Below are positions 7,601 through 16,069 of a stretch of 64,000 bases of DNA, piece by piece. The notes below the pieces were generated by a model that saw only the letters and a program-made list of their open reading frames with translations, was not told where the DNA came from and did no database searches. Position 1 is the stretch's first letter; each line of letters starts with the position of its first letter. Position numbers and translations under genes: made by a program. Source of the DNA: an uncultured bacterium. Its GTDB lineage: Bacteria; Cloacimonadota; Cloacimonadia; Cloacimonadales; Cloacimonadaceae. The stretch lies in NCBI GenBank assembly GCA_937960795.1, contig CALGPA010000027.1, positions 1 through 64,000 on the forward strand, given 5' to 3'.

Positions 7601-9994
7601 GTTGCCCTCACTGAGATAGCTATTGTAGTCTATGTTGTGGCTGGGGTCATCGTTGTAGTAGGTGATCTCCATTGCATAGCCGGTGCTTGCTTGCAGGATA
7701 TTGTTTACAATTTCGATGTTTGAGCCCAATTGATAGGAGTATAGTCCACTTGAGCTCTCGACACCCACGACCGAGATGGAGTTGTTTAGCACCTTGAAGT
7801 TGCTCCCGGAGAGCCACAATCCGTTTTGTGAGCTTGCACCGATGAGATTGTTTGCGATCAGAGTAGCTTCACCAGCTGCGGCTGAATTGCCCACTGAGAT
7901 TCCCTTCTGGCCGCCCAGCACCTTGTTGTAAAAGATGTTTCCGGATTTGATGCTATTTACGTTAATCCCGATCGCGCTGATGTTTTCTATCAGGTTTCCG
8001 TCTATCCAAGGGTCATCAACACCATATAGGTAGATCCCCGTATTTAGGTTTTGGAAATGGGAGTTTGATATTACATGATCCTTGCCTCTTAGATAGATGC
8101 CGTAGCCATTGCCATTGAAGCTCAGCGCGCTGAACCTCAGATCATAGGTAGCATCAGATGTAGAAGATCCGTCCGAGACATAGATGCTGCTTTTGGCATC
8201 AGTAGCTGCCAATCCCTGAGGGGCGACAAAGTGACACCACGTTGTATAGATGCTTCCGGCAAAGCCGTTGATCTCCATGATGCGGCTATAATCCTGGGCT
8301 TCTGTGACAAAGCTTAATCGCTCAAACTTGAGATACTTACTGCGGTATGTTGCCACTATATAGTTTGCCTGTGCAGATTGATCGGAAAAGGAGAGAGTGC
8401 TGTATTCCACCGCGTTTCCTCTGATGGTCACCCAGCGATCATGCCCGATGCCGGGAATACGATCAAAGACTATCTGCTCGCTGTATTCATCATCTTCCAA
8501 GTGTGCAGTCACGGGGCCGATCACGCCACGCAAAGATAGCGCTCGAGCAAAGTCATTGATGCTGGCAAAATCTTGCCCTTCGCCGATGGTATATGTGCCC
8601 GAAAGCCTGCCAAGAGAGGGATCCGTGCTATACTCAACAGCTCCGATATCCGGGCTTTGTGGGTCCCTGTCTTCTCCAAAATAGTCTTGGTCCACGCCCA
8701 CATGGGGCCCATTGTTATCCAGATAGGCAGAGCCGGGGCTGAGATAGTCTCCTTCAAAAAAGGGATTGAAATCTGCATTGTAAAAACCAAACTCCCCGAT
8801 CATCTGCACCATCTCCTGATAGTAGGTGTTCATCTGCCGTCCCAGATAGGTGCCTCGTCCATAGATATTGTTGTAGTCGATGATGTTGCGATTGGCGATA
8901 CCCTCATTTACTTGGGCAAAGTTCAGGACATAACCCGCCCCCATATTCACGAAGTGATTCTTACGGAAGACATTGTTGGTGCCTGATATAGTGGCTACGA
9001 TCGAGCCGGAATCAGCAGATGAAAGCTCCACGCTGTTGTGTGCGGCATAGACATTTGAGCAGTTCGACACAATAAGGCCTGATGCGGTCCTAGATCCATA
9101 GCCTCCATACCAGTTGTATCCGCTCGCTCGGATAATATTGTTATAAACATTCGGTTGATCTTGATGTGCAAACAGCGAGCTGTTGCCAATCGAGATACCG
9201 CTTGCCCACGCATTGACGCGATTGTTTGTAATCAGGAGATTACCACTCAGTGACGAGAGCGATATGCCCGAATTTACATTGAACATCTGATTGTATCTCA
9301 TGGTCAGATTCTTGACTCTTTGCATGCTGATCGCGGAATAGACTCCGTTTGTGGCATAGTAAAGGCCCTGGTGCATATTTGATTCGATCACCCAGTTCTC
9401 GCTAAGCGATGTCGAACTCTGATTATTCAGAACTATATGGTGACTGCCATCAAAGAACTGATTGAAGCGGATGTTTACGTGGTCACTGGCGGAAGATCCG
9501 ACAGATGCAAAATATATCGACTCGGTGCCTTGCGACGATGTGCCGGGATTAAAGAAGCGGTTGCCTATCAGATTGATATGATTGCTGTTTCCTAACACCA
9601 TGATACTTCTGGCATAGCTTCCTGTGGGAGCAAAATCGATCCCTGTGATGGTGATATTGCTGCTTTCTTGGATCAGGATAATGTAGTTGTCCGCAGATCC
9701 GGCATTGTGATTTGTGAAGAGGATCTGCTCATCAGGGTCATTCACGGATGATATATACAGAGAGTATCCCCCCAGCCCCATATCGCTAATCACATAGGGT
9801 CCTGTATATGTCCCGGGATTGATATACAGATAGATATCCCCCACGACTTCTGCGTCCCGGATGGCATCTATTGCCAAATCAAGATCTTCAAAATCAGCAG
9901 CGCTGCCTCCGATTTGAAAGATCCCTTGAATATTCTGCGCCGACAGTACGCAGACTGCTGCTAACAAACAACAAAAAAGTATCAGTTTCTTCAT
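4634..9994 (-). CDS. giant secreted parallel beta-helix protein
   Basis: 1786 residues with signal peptide MKKLILFCCLLAAVCVLSAQ and AAGGAG before the ATG. The protein consists of four tandem modules of roughly 400-440 residues. Each opens with a 'G.Y.(I/V)G....DF..(I/L)..A..AL..RG' block (residues about 24, 465, 882 and 1308), then 'PGTY.G' and many short strands with N-ladders such as NNRVNAWASGISIGNSS. This is the right-handed beta-helix fold of pectate-lyase-like and NosD-like surface proteins. A fibronectin-III-like domain fills about residues 1715-1786. No YPNPFN sorting tail and no catalytic pectate-lyase signature were seen, so an adhesive or surface-layer role is more likely than an enzyme, by inference. 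Confidence 0.85.
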   Translation of the reverse strand: MKKLILFCCLLAAVCVLSAQNIQGIFQIGGSAADFEDLDLAIDAIRDAEVVGDIYLYINPGTYTGPYVISDMGLGGYSLYISSVNDPDEQILFTNHNAGSADNYIILIQESSNITITGIDFAPTGSYARSIMVLGNSNHINLIGNRFFNPGTSSQGTESIYFASVGSSASDHVNIRFNQFFDGSHHIVLNNQSSTSLSENWVIESNMHQGLYYATNGVYSAISMQRVKNLTMRYNQMFNVNSGISLSSLSGNLLITNNRVNAWASGISIGNSSLFAHQDQPNVYNNIIRASGYNWYGGYGSRTASGLIVSNCSNVYAAHNSVELSSADSGSIVATISGTNNVFRKNHFVNMGAGYVLNFAQVNEGIANRNIIDYNNIYGRGTYLGRQMNTYYQEMVQMIGEFGFYNADFNPFFEGDYLSPGSAYLDNNGPHVGVDQDYFGEDRDPQSPDIGAVEYSTDPSLGRLSGTYTIGEGQDFASINDFARALSLRGVIGPVTAHLEDDEYSEQIVFDRIPGIGHDRWVTIRGNAVEYSTLSFSDQSAQANYIVATYRSKYLKFERLSFVTEAQDYSRIMEINGFAGSIYTTWCHFVAPQGLAATDAKSSIYVSDGSSTSDATYDLRFSALSFNGNGYGIYLRGKDHVISNSHFQNLNTGIYLYGVDDPWIDGNLIENISAIGINVNSIKSGNIFYNKVLGGQKGISVGNSAAAGEATLIANNLIGASSQNGLWLSGSNFKVLNNSISVVGVESSSGLYSYQLGSNIEIVNNILQASTGYAMEITYYNDDPSHNIDYNSYLSEGNYLLKMGGIGFKSLAHLQETLPDINEHSVNYDPLWDEGMMIQSQYLRGIGQFRTEFDDDINRQFRGYSWDIGAQQQFGVSDLSPLTGSYSVGSPDADFPTIEDSIWALRYHGISGHTFFNIAPGTYDGGYRIRSFPGANESSKVFFRGSGGQEIVLNPTSTSSDENYLFMILAASGVRLEDMRISSSSPSVSVKFIRTSGRCDDIQINNLEIILPGSYSHAISTGSSLGDGLTVQNCQFSGPGFGIVVHGGGYYDSSRYQDISIHHNTFNTVTYPISVQKVDALNIGYNVMNDFNQALNIINIGGFSTIHRNRLFTQSSGSSNSCLAISNAHGSSDPQIYIFLNMLYFDSPSLYTTGLSISNSSYLQILHNTIVTKNRHNNLNGLTASFSGITNSVIQNNVFASPEKGYALSVSGSSEISWNNNAYFNNLPHLGRYNNTLYSRQDFLESMIEDFTAVYANPMISDNGYNSCSYLRNRGTETVLEYDIDGNPWEGVYSPGANVIEDGGWQFMSDIQVGPSGDFQDLESAVYALMKRGAQTSLTVHLAPGVYQGNIEIGHIPGLFGDGYVRIKGPEQGDAVITFAAASLSNNFIFRLTNTRNLIFEDLSLSSGNPEIGTVFLLNLFNDGLRIQDCEIYGAGGSTNNACGIYGTNSCNRDLRVENNLVQGLGYAASIHDGSDLGSYVFSGNEISEVHQGFSLQSMPFVQILGNSISGSSNSLSLVNINDFIVQDNILSCTNGIGIYVSATYQSTGAQDIFNNYVLNHGPSTVSLHRSANARLYHNTLVNLSSSINSKAFVQNTQCPSLDIRNNIITSEAGVAAIFNSLNDIDTVSSNIYYSSSGIPVRIASQDLGTYSSYEQATSDAASFYADPLLEDGTYILASNSVAINAGDVIDLLPFDIVGTLRTLPDIGCYEYIVLALDSPQNLRFVRTDNGLTLFWDAVPEAQYYKVFLASDPYADLWEEVSVQATEYHILPGSNHRFYKVIAVSE

Positions 9995-10277
9995 ACAATT
10001 CTCCTTGCAATGACATGGTATTTTGGTAGATAGCTACGAGGAAGTCGCCAAATACATAGCCGCGGCTCCGTAAAGCAAAAGCCATTTTCCTGCTAGTGAT
10101 GATTTGGTCAAGAAGACAAAGCTTAAAGATTGCCGATTTGCAAGCCTCTGACAGACATCAGATTGATGGCTGATATGCTATATCTTTGATTTATAAAGCG
10201 TCTATATTGTGGAAGTATCGCCACATGCGTTTTCTGGCTTTTTCTGCTCACAGATCTCGGGTACAGCCCAGAAATAA
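9995..10277. other. non-coding gap upstream of the beta-helix gene
   Basis: About 280 bases between two minus-strand genes. It should hold the promoter of the beta-helix gene and ends at a terminator of the M23 gene. No convincing -35/-10 pair, RNA structure or repeat was seen. Confidence 0.5.
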
Positions 10278-10310
10278 AAGGCCTGCCCACAAGCAAGCCT
10301 TTTTAAGATA
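10278..10310 (-). terminator. terminator of the kdd-to-M23 block
   Basis: On the minus strand AAGGCTTGC pairs with GCAGGCCTT (one G-T pair), followed by TTATTT. It lies just after the stop of the M23 peptidase gene. The plus strand also reads into TTTTT, so it may work both ways. Confidence 0.7.
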
Positions 10311-10323
10311 TCTTTCAAGCGGA

Positions 10324-11562
10324 TTATGATCTGGTGTCTGCCAAGAGCTCGCCTCGGCTTTGCCTCATCCGTTCTCTGATGGTTTCGCGTTGACGATCAA
10401 ACTCTGCCATCTGCTCGGCATTGAGCTTTTCAGCTCCAACCATTCTAAGTCGATTGGGATTGATATAGCGCCCATTATTCATAAGGCCAAAGTGCAGATG
10501 TGGTCCTGTTGATCTACCCGTGGAACCCACACGACCGATGATCTGTCCGCGCCTCACAGTCTGCCCGGCTCGCACGCTGTATGAAGAAAGATGGGCATAG
10601 AGGGTGATCATCCCGCTGGAGTGACGGATGCGAACCTCGTTGCCGTATCCGCCATTATAGCGAGCGGAGGTCACGGTTCCATTTGCCACTGCATAGACCG
10701 GGGTGCCACTGCGAGCGCGATAGTCCACGCCCTGATGATTTGACCAACGTCCTGTAAAGGGATCCATTCTTCTGCCGAAAGAGCTGCTCACGTGAATGCT
10801 GGACAGGGGATAGCCCACCCCACTGGCATTATTGCTTTTACCGTCTTTGTTATACAATCCGTTTAGCACGGAGTTGTCATCATCTTGTTCATAGCGAAAA
10901 AGCTCATGAAATCCCGTTCTAGCGCCGTCATAGCTCACGTAGAGCACCTTTGCTCCGGGCAAGATCCTGCCTTCAAAGACCCGCTCTTCGATATATACTT
11001 CGAAGGAATCCCCTTTGCGTGCGTCTCTGTGAAAGTCGATCTCCCCCTCAAGGCCGTTGTTCACCGTCTGCTTATCTGCCGGACGCAAACCCAAGCTTAG
11101 AAGGGCAGCATCCAGAGTGGTTTCCAGCGTCCCGGTGATAAAGCGCTCTCGGCTCTGAACCGGCAGTGCTTCACGAGTGTAGATCAGAGAATCCTGAGTG
11201 GCCACAAAGTGATGGCGCACGGTGGGTTCTTGGACATACATCATCTTGGTGATCTTGTTTCCTTCATCATTTAAGATTACTCGCAGAGTATCCCCCGGTT
11301 GGATGGTGGTGACGTCGATGTATTCCCCGAAGCGAATAGCTGTCAAGCCAATCTCAAGTCCGGGCAGATCCAATTTTTCCAAGAGCGCAAAGATGGACGA
11401 ACCCGGGCTCACCGTCTGAGTGATCCAAGGCTCGACTATCTCCGGCAGTTCCTCCGGGGAGTCTGTCTTTCCTGTTCCGGGACTAAAAAAGAGTGAAGAA
11501 AGTCCGAATATCATCACTAGGACGAAGATGGATATGAGTAATATACGTTTTCCTATGTTCAT
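10324..11562 (-). CDS. M23-family murein endopeptidase, membrane-anchored
   Basis: Cuts peptide cross-links in peptidoglycan in the periplasm, by family. Residues 5-28 form a membrane anchor (ILLISIFVLVMIFGLSSLFF). Residues about 45-230 are an OapA/LysM-like stretch as in MepM (TQTVSPGSSIFALLEKL, then IQPGDTLRVIL). The C-terminal M23 domain has SSFGRRMDPF, NHQGVDY with H276 and D280, and HLHFG with H355 and H357, so all zinc ligands and the active-site His are present. The last 50 residues are a charged helix. Its ATG overlaps the stop of the CDF exporter gene by four bases (ATGA), indicating coupled translation. Confidence 0.9.
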   Translation of the reverse strand: MNIGKRILLISIFVLVMIFGLSSLFFSPGTGKTDSPEELPEIVEPWITQTVSPGSSIFALLEKLDLPGLEIGLTAIRFGEYIDVTTIQPGDTLRVILNDEGNKITKMMYVQEPTVRHHFVATQDSLIYTREALPVQSRERFITGTLETTLDAALLSLGLRPADKQTVNNGLEGEIDFHRDARKGDSFEVYIEERVFEGRILPGAKVLYVSYDGARTGFHELFRYEQDDDNSVLNGLYNKDGKSNNASGVGYPLSSIHVSSSFGRRMDPFTGRWSNHQGVDYRARSGTPVYAVANGTVTSARYNGGYGNEVRIRHSSGMITLYAHLSSYSVRAGQTVRRGQIIGRVGSTGRSTGPHLHFGLMNNGRYINPNRLRMVGAEKLNAEQMAEFDRQRETIRERMRQSRGELLADTRS

Positions 11563-12482
11563 GTCTTAGAGGCTCCTTTAGATGTATCCCCCTTTTCGGC
11601 AAAAGGGTGATAGTGGATATGCACATTGCGCAATCCATTGTCAAAATATTCCAAAAGGCGGTGTTCCACCTTGTTTGAGATCTCGTGTCCTTCATCGATC
11701 GAGATGCTGCCGGCGACCGTGATGGTCATATTGATGGTATAGTATGGCCCAAAGCGATGCACCCCCAGCTCTTCGATCCCCTTGACGCCTTCGACCATCA
11801 TGGTTTGATCCCGCAATTCACGAGCAAAGCCTTCTTCCGGAAGCCTGTCCATCAATTCGGAGGATGATTCCATAATGATCTCGACCCCGGTCTTGATGAT
11901 ATAGATCGCCACGATTGCTCCTGCAGCCGGATCCATCCAAAAATAGCCCATCCGCCCCATGATTACTCCGATGATGACGGCTGCTGCTGCCATGATATCG
12001 TTCAGATGGTCATTCGCAAGTGCTCGGATAGTGGGATTATGCGTGCGTTTTGCCGCCTTCTTTGTATATAGATACAGGATCATTTTCAAAAGGAAAGTCC
12101 CGATGGCGATCACCAATGCCCACACCGATGCGCCTCTGCCAATCTCGGTGTGCGCAATCAGTTCATAGACCTTGTTTATGCTCTCAAGGAGGATTGCAAT
12201 ACCGGTGGTGAGGATGAATGCTCCCACGACGATGGCTGCGATGGATTCCAGTTGCCGATGACCATAGGGATGCTCTTTGTCCGCCGGCTTTTTGGCGTGT
12301 TTCATGAAGATCTTGACTACCACATAGTAAACGGTGTCCGAGCTGGAATTTATCCCATCCGCCAAGAGCGCCGGACTATGCCCCAAGATCCCGATTCCTG
12401 TCTTTAGCAGCGCCAGGATGATGTTGCTCACCAGTCCCAGATTCACTGCAACCGAAGCAAGAAAATCTCTATCCCGCATCAA
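11559..12482 (-). CDS. cation diffusion facilitator, probably manganese exporter
   Basis: Six-helix CDF transporter that exports divalent metal in exchange for protons across the inner membrane. The family loop DKEHPYGHRQLE follows helix 3, and the cytoplasmic C-terminal domain ends VHIHYHPF. The metal-site motifs are informative. Helix 2 reads ADGINSSSD (N45-x3-D49) and helix 5 reads ANDHLND (D-x3-D). The NxxxD/DxxxD pair is the pattern described for manganese CDFs such as MntE; zinc members use HxxxD or DxxxD with HxxxD. Substrate is therefore inferred as Mn2+. The gene overlaps the end of the KamB-like gene by 14 bases. Confidence 0.85.
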   Translation of the reverse strand: MMRDRDFLASVAVNLGLVSNIILALLKTGIGILGHSPALLADGINSSSDTVYYVVVKIFMKHAKKPADKEHPYGHRQLESIAAIVVGAFILTTGIAILLESINKVYELIAHTEIGRGASVWALVIAIGTFLLKMILYLYTKKAAKRTHNPTIRALANDHLNDIMAAAAVIIGVIMGRMGYFWMDPAAGAIVAIYIIKTGVEIIMESSSELMDRLPEEGFARELRDQTMMVEGVKGIEELGVHRFGPYYTINMTITVAGSISIDEGHEISNKVEHRLLEYFDNGLRNVHIHYHPFAEKGDTSKGASKT

Positions 12483-13482
12483 TCAGCTCCATAGTGTCAA
12501 TAAATGTTTGCTGAGGAAATCTCTGCCGGATCCTTGCCCGAAACTCATCTGCGTGAATCTCAGTTGAAGCGACCGCTGTGGAATTAAGCGCGAAAGCCTT
12601 GACCTTAAATGGGATAAGACAGCTCACACTTTGCTTGTTGAACAGCATATTCAGTCTATCTGCCGAAAGCTTGATACACTCCGGATGCCGAAAGACCAGA
12701 TCAGGACGGATCTTCAAGAGATCATGCTCCAGCTTGTCGTAAATAGCATCCGTAAATGAAGTGGGGATATATACAGCCCGCACATCTTCATCCAGCAGAT
12801 CCATCAGCGCTTTCTCATGATTGATCAGGCTCTTCAGTCCGCTTTTGTACCAAACATCTCCTCTTGAAATGAGGATCTGATCCACATGATCAAAGCTCTG
12901 TGTGAGATCTTTTTTGTGAACGCTGACGGGGATAGATGTAAGCCGCAGCAAACGCTGAATCTCGGATATGATCTCATCAATCTTGCCAAAGCTGGCTCCG
13001 ATAAGCAGGATCAAGGCATCCACGGCATCTTCCAAAGCAATGGATTTGCGATCCAGTGAGCCGTCTATCAAAATCTTCCTTGCCCCCAAGAACCGCATCA
13101 GCTTCACCATCTTCATCTGCTCAGAAACTGAAGAAGGACCGGTGATCTGAGTAGCGAGAGGGGTCATCGCCTTGGCAAGATACAGTTTGCGCCCCGTATA
13201 GGTTTCGGATCTTAAGAGCTGAATCTTGCTCCCACATAGATCCAAGCTCTGTGCATCGCAGCAAAAAAGAGCATTGGCAGGGATCTGAACCTGCGGCTTG
13301 GGAGTCTTAAAAAGGCGATCCTTTTCCTCTCCATCTGATCCTGTGGAAAAAACTCCCCAATCATGCGCGGGAAACTCATGCAAAATGCTGTTTAAAAGAG
13401 TAGTTTTCCCTGAATTCTTACTGATTCCCACCAAGGCTATGGTTTGACATGCCCCGGTGGAAATCAATTCTTTCATCGGCAA
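12469..13482 (-). CDS. kamB: KamB-like P-loop protein (lysine 5,6-aminomutase reactivase subunit)
   Basis: 337 residues starting at TTG (SD AAGGA, 6 bases away); an ATG two codons later is possible. A Walker A motif GISKNSGKTT lies at residues 19-28 and is followed by GVFSTGSDGEEKDRL and TPKPQVQIPA. That layout resembles the KamB proteins that accompany lysine 5,6-aminomutase in lysine fermenters (recalled pattern: 'LTSIGRDGE..D...T.KP.I'). KamB with KamC is thought to reactivate the B12-dependent aminomutase. The neighbours kamA and kdd support this. No kamC, kamD or kamE is present here. The family call rests on memory of motifs. Confidence 0.6.
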   Translation of the reverse strand: MPMKELISTGACQTIALVGISKNSGKTTLLNSILHEFPAHDWGVFSTGSDGEEKDRLFKTPKPQVQIPANALFCCDAQSLDLCGSKIQLLRSETYTGRKLYLAKAMTPLATQITGPSSVSEQMKMVKLMRFLGARKILIDGSLDRKSIALEDAVDALILLIGASFGKIDEIISEIQRLLRLTSIPVSVHKKDLTQSFDHVDQILISRGDVWYKSGLKSLINHEKALMDLLDEDVRAVYIPTSFTDAIYDKLEHDLLKIRPDLVFRHPECIKLSADRLNMLFNKQSVSCLIPFKVKAFALNSTAVASTEIHADEFRARIRQRFPQQTFIDTMELIDAG

Positions 13483-13491
13483 GAGAAGTCC

Positions 13492-14736
13492 TTAGGGTTT
13501 GCGACGCTTGTTTCTTCCGGTCTCTGCCGGGCCGATGGATACATTTTTGCCGCGAAGCAGGCTCATCACGCCCTCGTTGCTCTCGCGTTCTTCAGTGCAT
13601 GTATCTGAATAGATACCGGTATCCTGATATTCATATCCGGGCTCGGTATAGCTCGTGATGAAGCCCTCGTAGTTTCTGAGAATCACCCTGCCGGGCATCT
13701 GAGAAATAATGTAATTTGGCATCACCGGGATCTTGCCACCGCCACCGGGGGCATCCACCACATAGGTGGGAACGCAGAGTCCGCTGGTGTGCCCCCGCAG
13801 GGATTCGATGATCTCGATTCCTTTGGAGATGGGAGTGCGGAAGTGGGCAATGCCCTCAGATAGGTCACATTGATAGATATAATATGGTCTCACCCGGTTT
13901 CTAACCAGCTTGTGAACCAAATTTTTCATCACATCCACATGATCATTGATCCCTTTGAGCAATACAGATTGATTGCCCATCGGCAGGCCGCCATCGGCGA
14001 TCTTTGCCAAGGCGCTCGCAGCTGTGTCACTAAGCTCTTGAGGATGATTGAAGTGAGTGTTTAGCCACACGAAGGGATACTTCCTAAGCACAGCCATCAG
14101 ATCATCGGTGATGCGCATGGGCAACACCACCGGTGTGCGAGTTCCGAGCCGCACAATGTCAAGATGCTCGATCTTGCTCAGCTGACCCAGGATCTCATCC
14201 AGGCGTTCATCTCCCAAGGTCAGGGGATCGCCTCCGGAGAGGATCACGTCGCGGATCTCGGTGTGTTCACGGATATATTCGATCGCTTGGTCCACGTTTT
14301 CTCGGGGCATTGGTGCATCGTGTTCTCCGGCTTTTCTGCGCCGCGTACAGTGGCGGCAATACATGGCACATTGGTCGGTGAGCAGCAAAAGCACTCGATC
14401 CGGATAGCGATGCGTCATTCCCGGCACGGGAGCATCTGCATCTTCATGCAAAGGATCTGCCATGTCTGAGGCGTCATATTCACTCTCAAAGATGCGAGGA
14501 ATGGCTTGCATACGCACGGGATCATTGGGATTGTCATGATCTATCAAGGACAGATAATATGGGGTAATCGCCATGCGAAAGGAAAATCCTCGCTTGACAA
14601 AGACAGCTTCTTCTTCCGGAAGCAGACTGATGTATTTGCGCAGCTCATCCGGACTTGTAATCCGATTCTTAAGCTGCCAATGCCAATCGTTCCACTCTTC
14701 TTCGGTGGCGATTGTGCGAATATCGATAGTGCTCAT
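13492..14736 (-). CDS. kamA: lysine 2,3-aminomutase
   Basis: Radical SAM/PLP enzyme converting L-lysine to L-beta-lysine, the first step of lysine fermentation. The cluster-binding motif CAMYCRHC gives C123, C127 and C130, close to the positions in the Clostridium subterminale enzyme. DAPGGGGKIPVMPNY supplies the PLP lysine K335. Length 414 is normal for the family. AAGGAG precedes the ATG, and the stop of kdd is only 9 bases upstream, so kdd and kamA are cotranscribed. The last 40 residues are basic and divergent (TGRNKRRKP). Confidence 0.95.
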   Translation of the reverse strand: MSTIDIRTIATEEEWNDWHWQLKNRITSPDELRKYISLLPEEEAVFVKRGFSFRMAITPYYLSLIDHDNPNDPVRMQAIPRIFESEYDASDMADPLHEDADAPVPGMTHRYPDRVLLLLTDQCAMYCRHCTRRRKAGEHDAPMPRENVDQAIEYIREHTEIRDVILSGGDPLTLGDERLDEILGQLSKIEHLDIVRLGTRTPVVLPMRITDDLMAVLRKYPFVWLNTHFNHPQELSDTAASALAKIADGGLPMGNQSVLLKGINDHVDVMKNLVHKLVRNRVRPYYIYQCDLSEGIAHFRTPISKGIEIIESLRGHTSGLCVPTYVVDAPGGGGKIPVMPNYIISQMPGRVILRNYEGFITSYTEPGYEYQDTGIYSDTCTEERESNEGVMSLLRGKNVSIGPAETGRNKRRKP

Positions 14737-14745
14737 TATATCTCC

Positions 14746-15804
14746 TTAATCGGTATACCTTTCCTTAAAGAGCTTCATCAAGACGGGGTTCCGACGCAGA
14801 AGATCGATGGATGTCATGGCGTGATTGTGAGCATAACCATTGCCCAAGATCATATCGACGTCCGCTCCGATTCCCTCAGCTCCCAGAGCTGCTTTGGTAA
14901 AGGAAGTAGCCATTGAGAAGTAGTAGACCAAACCGCGATCACGTGCTGCCATGATGGTGGGCAATTCTGTGTCTTCTATGTTTACCACGTTGATCACCAC
15001 ATCAGCCATCTTGCCGTCTGTGAGGCGAGAAACTTCTTTTTGGATGGTGATAGCATCTGTGGCGTCAGCGATGATCACTTCGTGACAGCCGGTCTCTTTG
15101 CATGTGGGGATGTAATTTTCGTTTCTGACGATGCCAATGACCTTTCCGGATACTCCGGCACGCTCTTTTGCCACTGCGTTGCAAAGAATTCCGCTCTTTC
15201 CGTTGGCGCCGATGATGACCACATTGTCGCCGGGACGCACCAATCTTTCGACCTGAGCCGGAGCTCCTGCCACGTCAAGCACGGATAGGGCAAGATTTTC
15301 ATCCATATCATCCGGCAATTTTGCATAGATGCCGCTGGAGAAAAGGATGGCTTTGCCTTCGATCTCCACCTGATCTTTGTCCAAGAGAACTTTCTTGACC
15401 TTATCGATCTTCAGAGGAGTAAGAGAGAGAGATACCAAGCTGGCAATCTTGTCGCCCACTTGGATTTTGTCTTTCATTTCAAAATTGGGGCCGATCTCAA
15501 CCACTCTGCCGATCAGCATTCCGCCGCTGCCGGTGTCTTCATTTTTGTGCTTTCCGGTGCGCTGCGTAAGATCTATCGCATGCTCTGCGAAGGCTTTCTC
15601 GATATCCTGATGACCTTGTCCCACCAGCTTATTCTTGATCTGGTGAAAAGAAGCGCTGTCCACATTCAGACGGATCACTTCGATCAAAAGTTCATTGTCC
15701 CAGATTTCGGACATGTCGTTGTTCAAGACTCTTGCGGGTTGGGGCAATACGCCCTTGGGTTCTACTACTCGGTGAGTTCCATAGCGGCATCCGCCAGTTT
15801 TCAT
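14746..15804 (-). CDS. kdd: L-erythro-3,5-diaminohexanoate dehydrogenase
   Basis: NAD(P)-dependent oxidative deaminase acting on 3,5-diaminohexanoate, after the kamA and 5,6-aminomutase steps of lysine fermentation. The N-terminus GCRYGTHRVVEPKGVLPQPA and the NNDM, LNVDSASFHQIKN blocks are characteristic of Kdd. A Rossmann motif IIGANGKSG lies near residue 200. The GGAGG before the ATG is strong. It is the first gene of the kdd-kamA-kamB-like run. The next pathway enzyme, Kce, is not adjacent. Confidence 0.92.
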   Translation of the reverse strand: MKTGGCRYGTHRVVEPKGVLPQPARVLNNDMSEIWDNELLIEVIRLNVDSASFHQIKNKLVGQGHQDIEKAFAEHAIDLTQRTGKHKNEDTGSGGMLIGRVVEIGPNFEMKDKIQVGDKIASLVSLSLTPLKIDKVKKVLLDKDQVEIEGKAILFSSGIYAKLPDDMDENLALSVLDVAGAPAQVERLVRPGDNVVIIGANGKSGILCNAVAKERAGVSGKVIGIVRNENYIPTCKETGCHEVIIADATDAITIQKEVSRLTDGKMADVVINVVNIEDTELPTIMAARDRGLVYYFSMATSFTKAALGAEGIGADVDMILGNGYAHNHAMTSIDLLRRNPVLMKLFKERYTD

Positions 15805-15854
15805 AATTCCTCCATGGGATCTATTCTTTTTTTATGCTTTTTTTCTAGTTCCTC

Positions 15855-15883
15855 CATCTTTTTGGAGTGCACAATTGTGTCAA
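15855..15883 (-). promoter_or_regulatory. candidate promoter of the kdd-kamA operon
   Basis: On the minus strand TTGACA, 17 bases and AAGATG lie about 50 bases before the kdd start. The -35 is perfect; the -10 is weak by E. coli rules but resembles those before rplU and lepA in this window. Confidence 0.35.
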
Positions 15884-16069
15884 TAACAAAGTGCCGCTCG
15901 CTCCTTGGGGAAAAATCACTTGAAATTCATACTAATTTTGCGAATCCAAGCACGCATACATATTTTATGAATAATCACCTAAGCACAATCCACTTAGTAT
16001 CGCTCATCTGCCATTGTCAGAAGGCCGGACTTGATTATATTATCACAAAACGCTTTTTGAGGAGAAAAA

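Noticed and set aside
4634..9994. CRISPR-like or DNA repeats in the beta-helix gene
   Set aside because: The repetition is at protein level with large, unequal units; no identical short DNA repeats with spacers.
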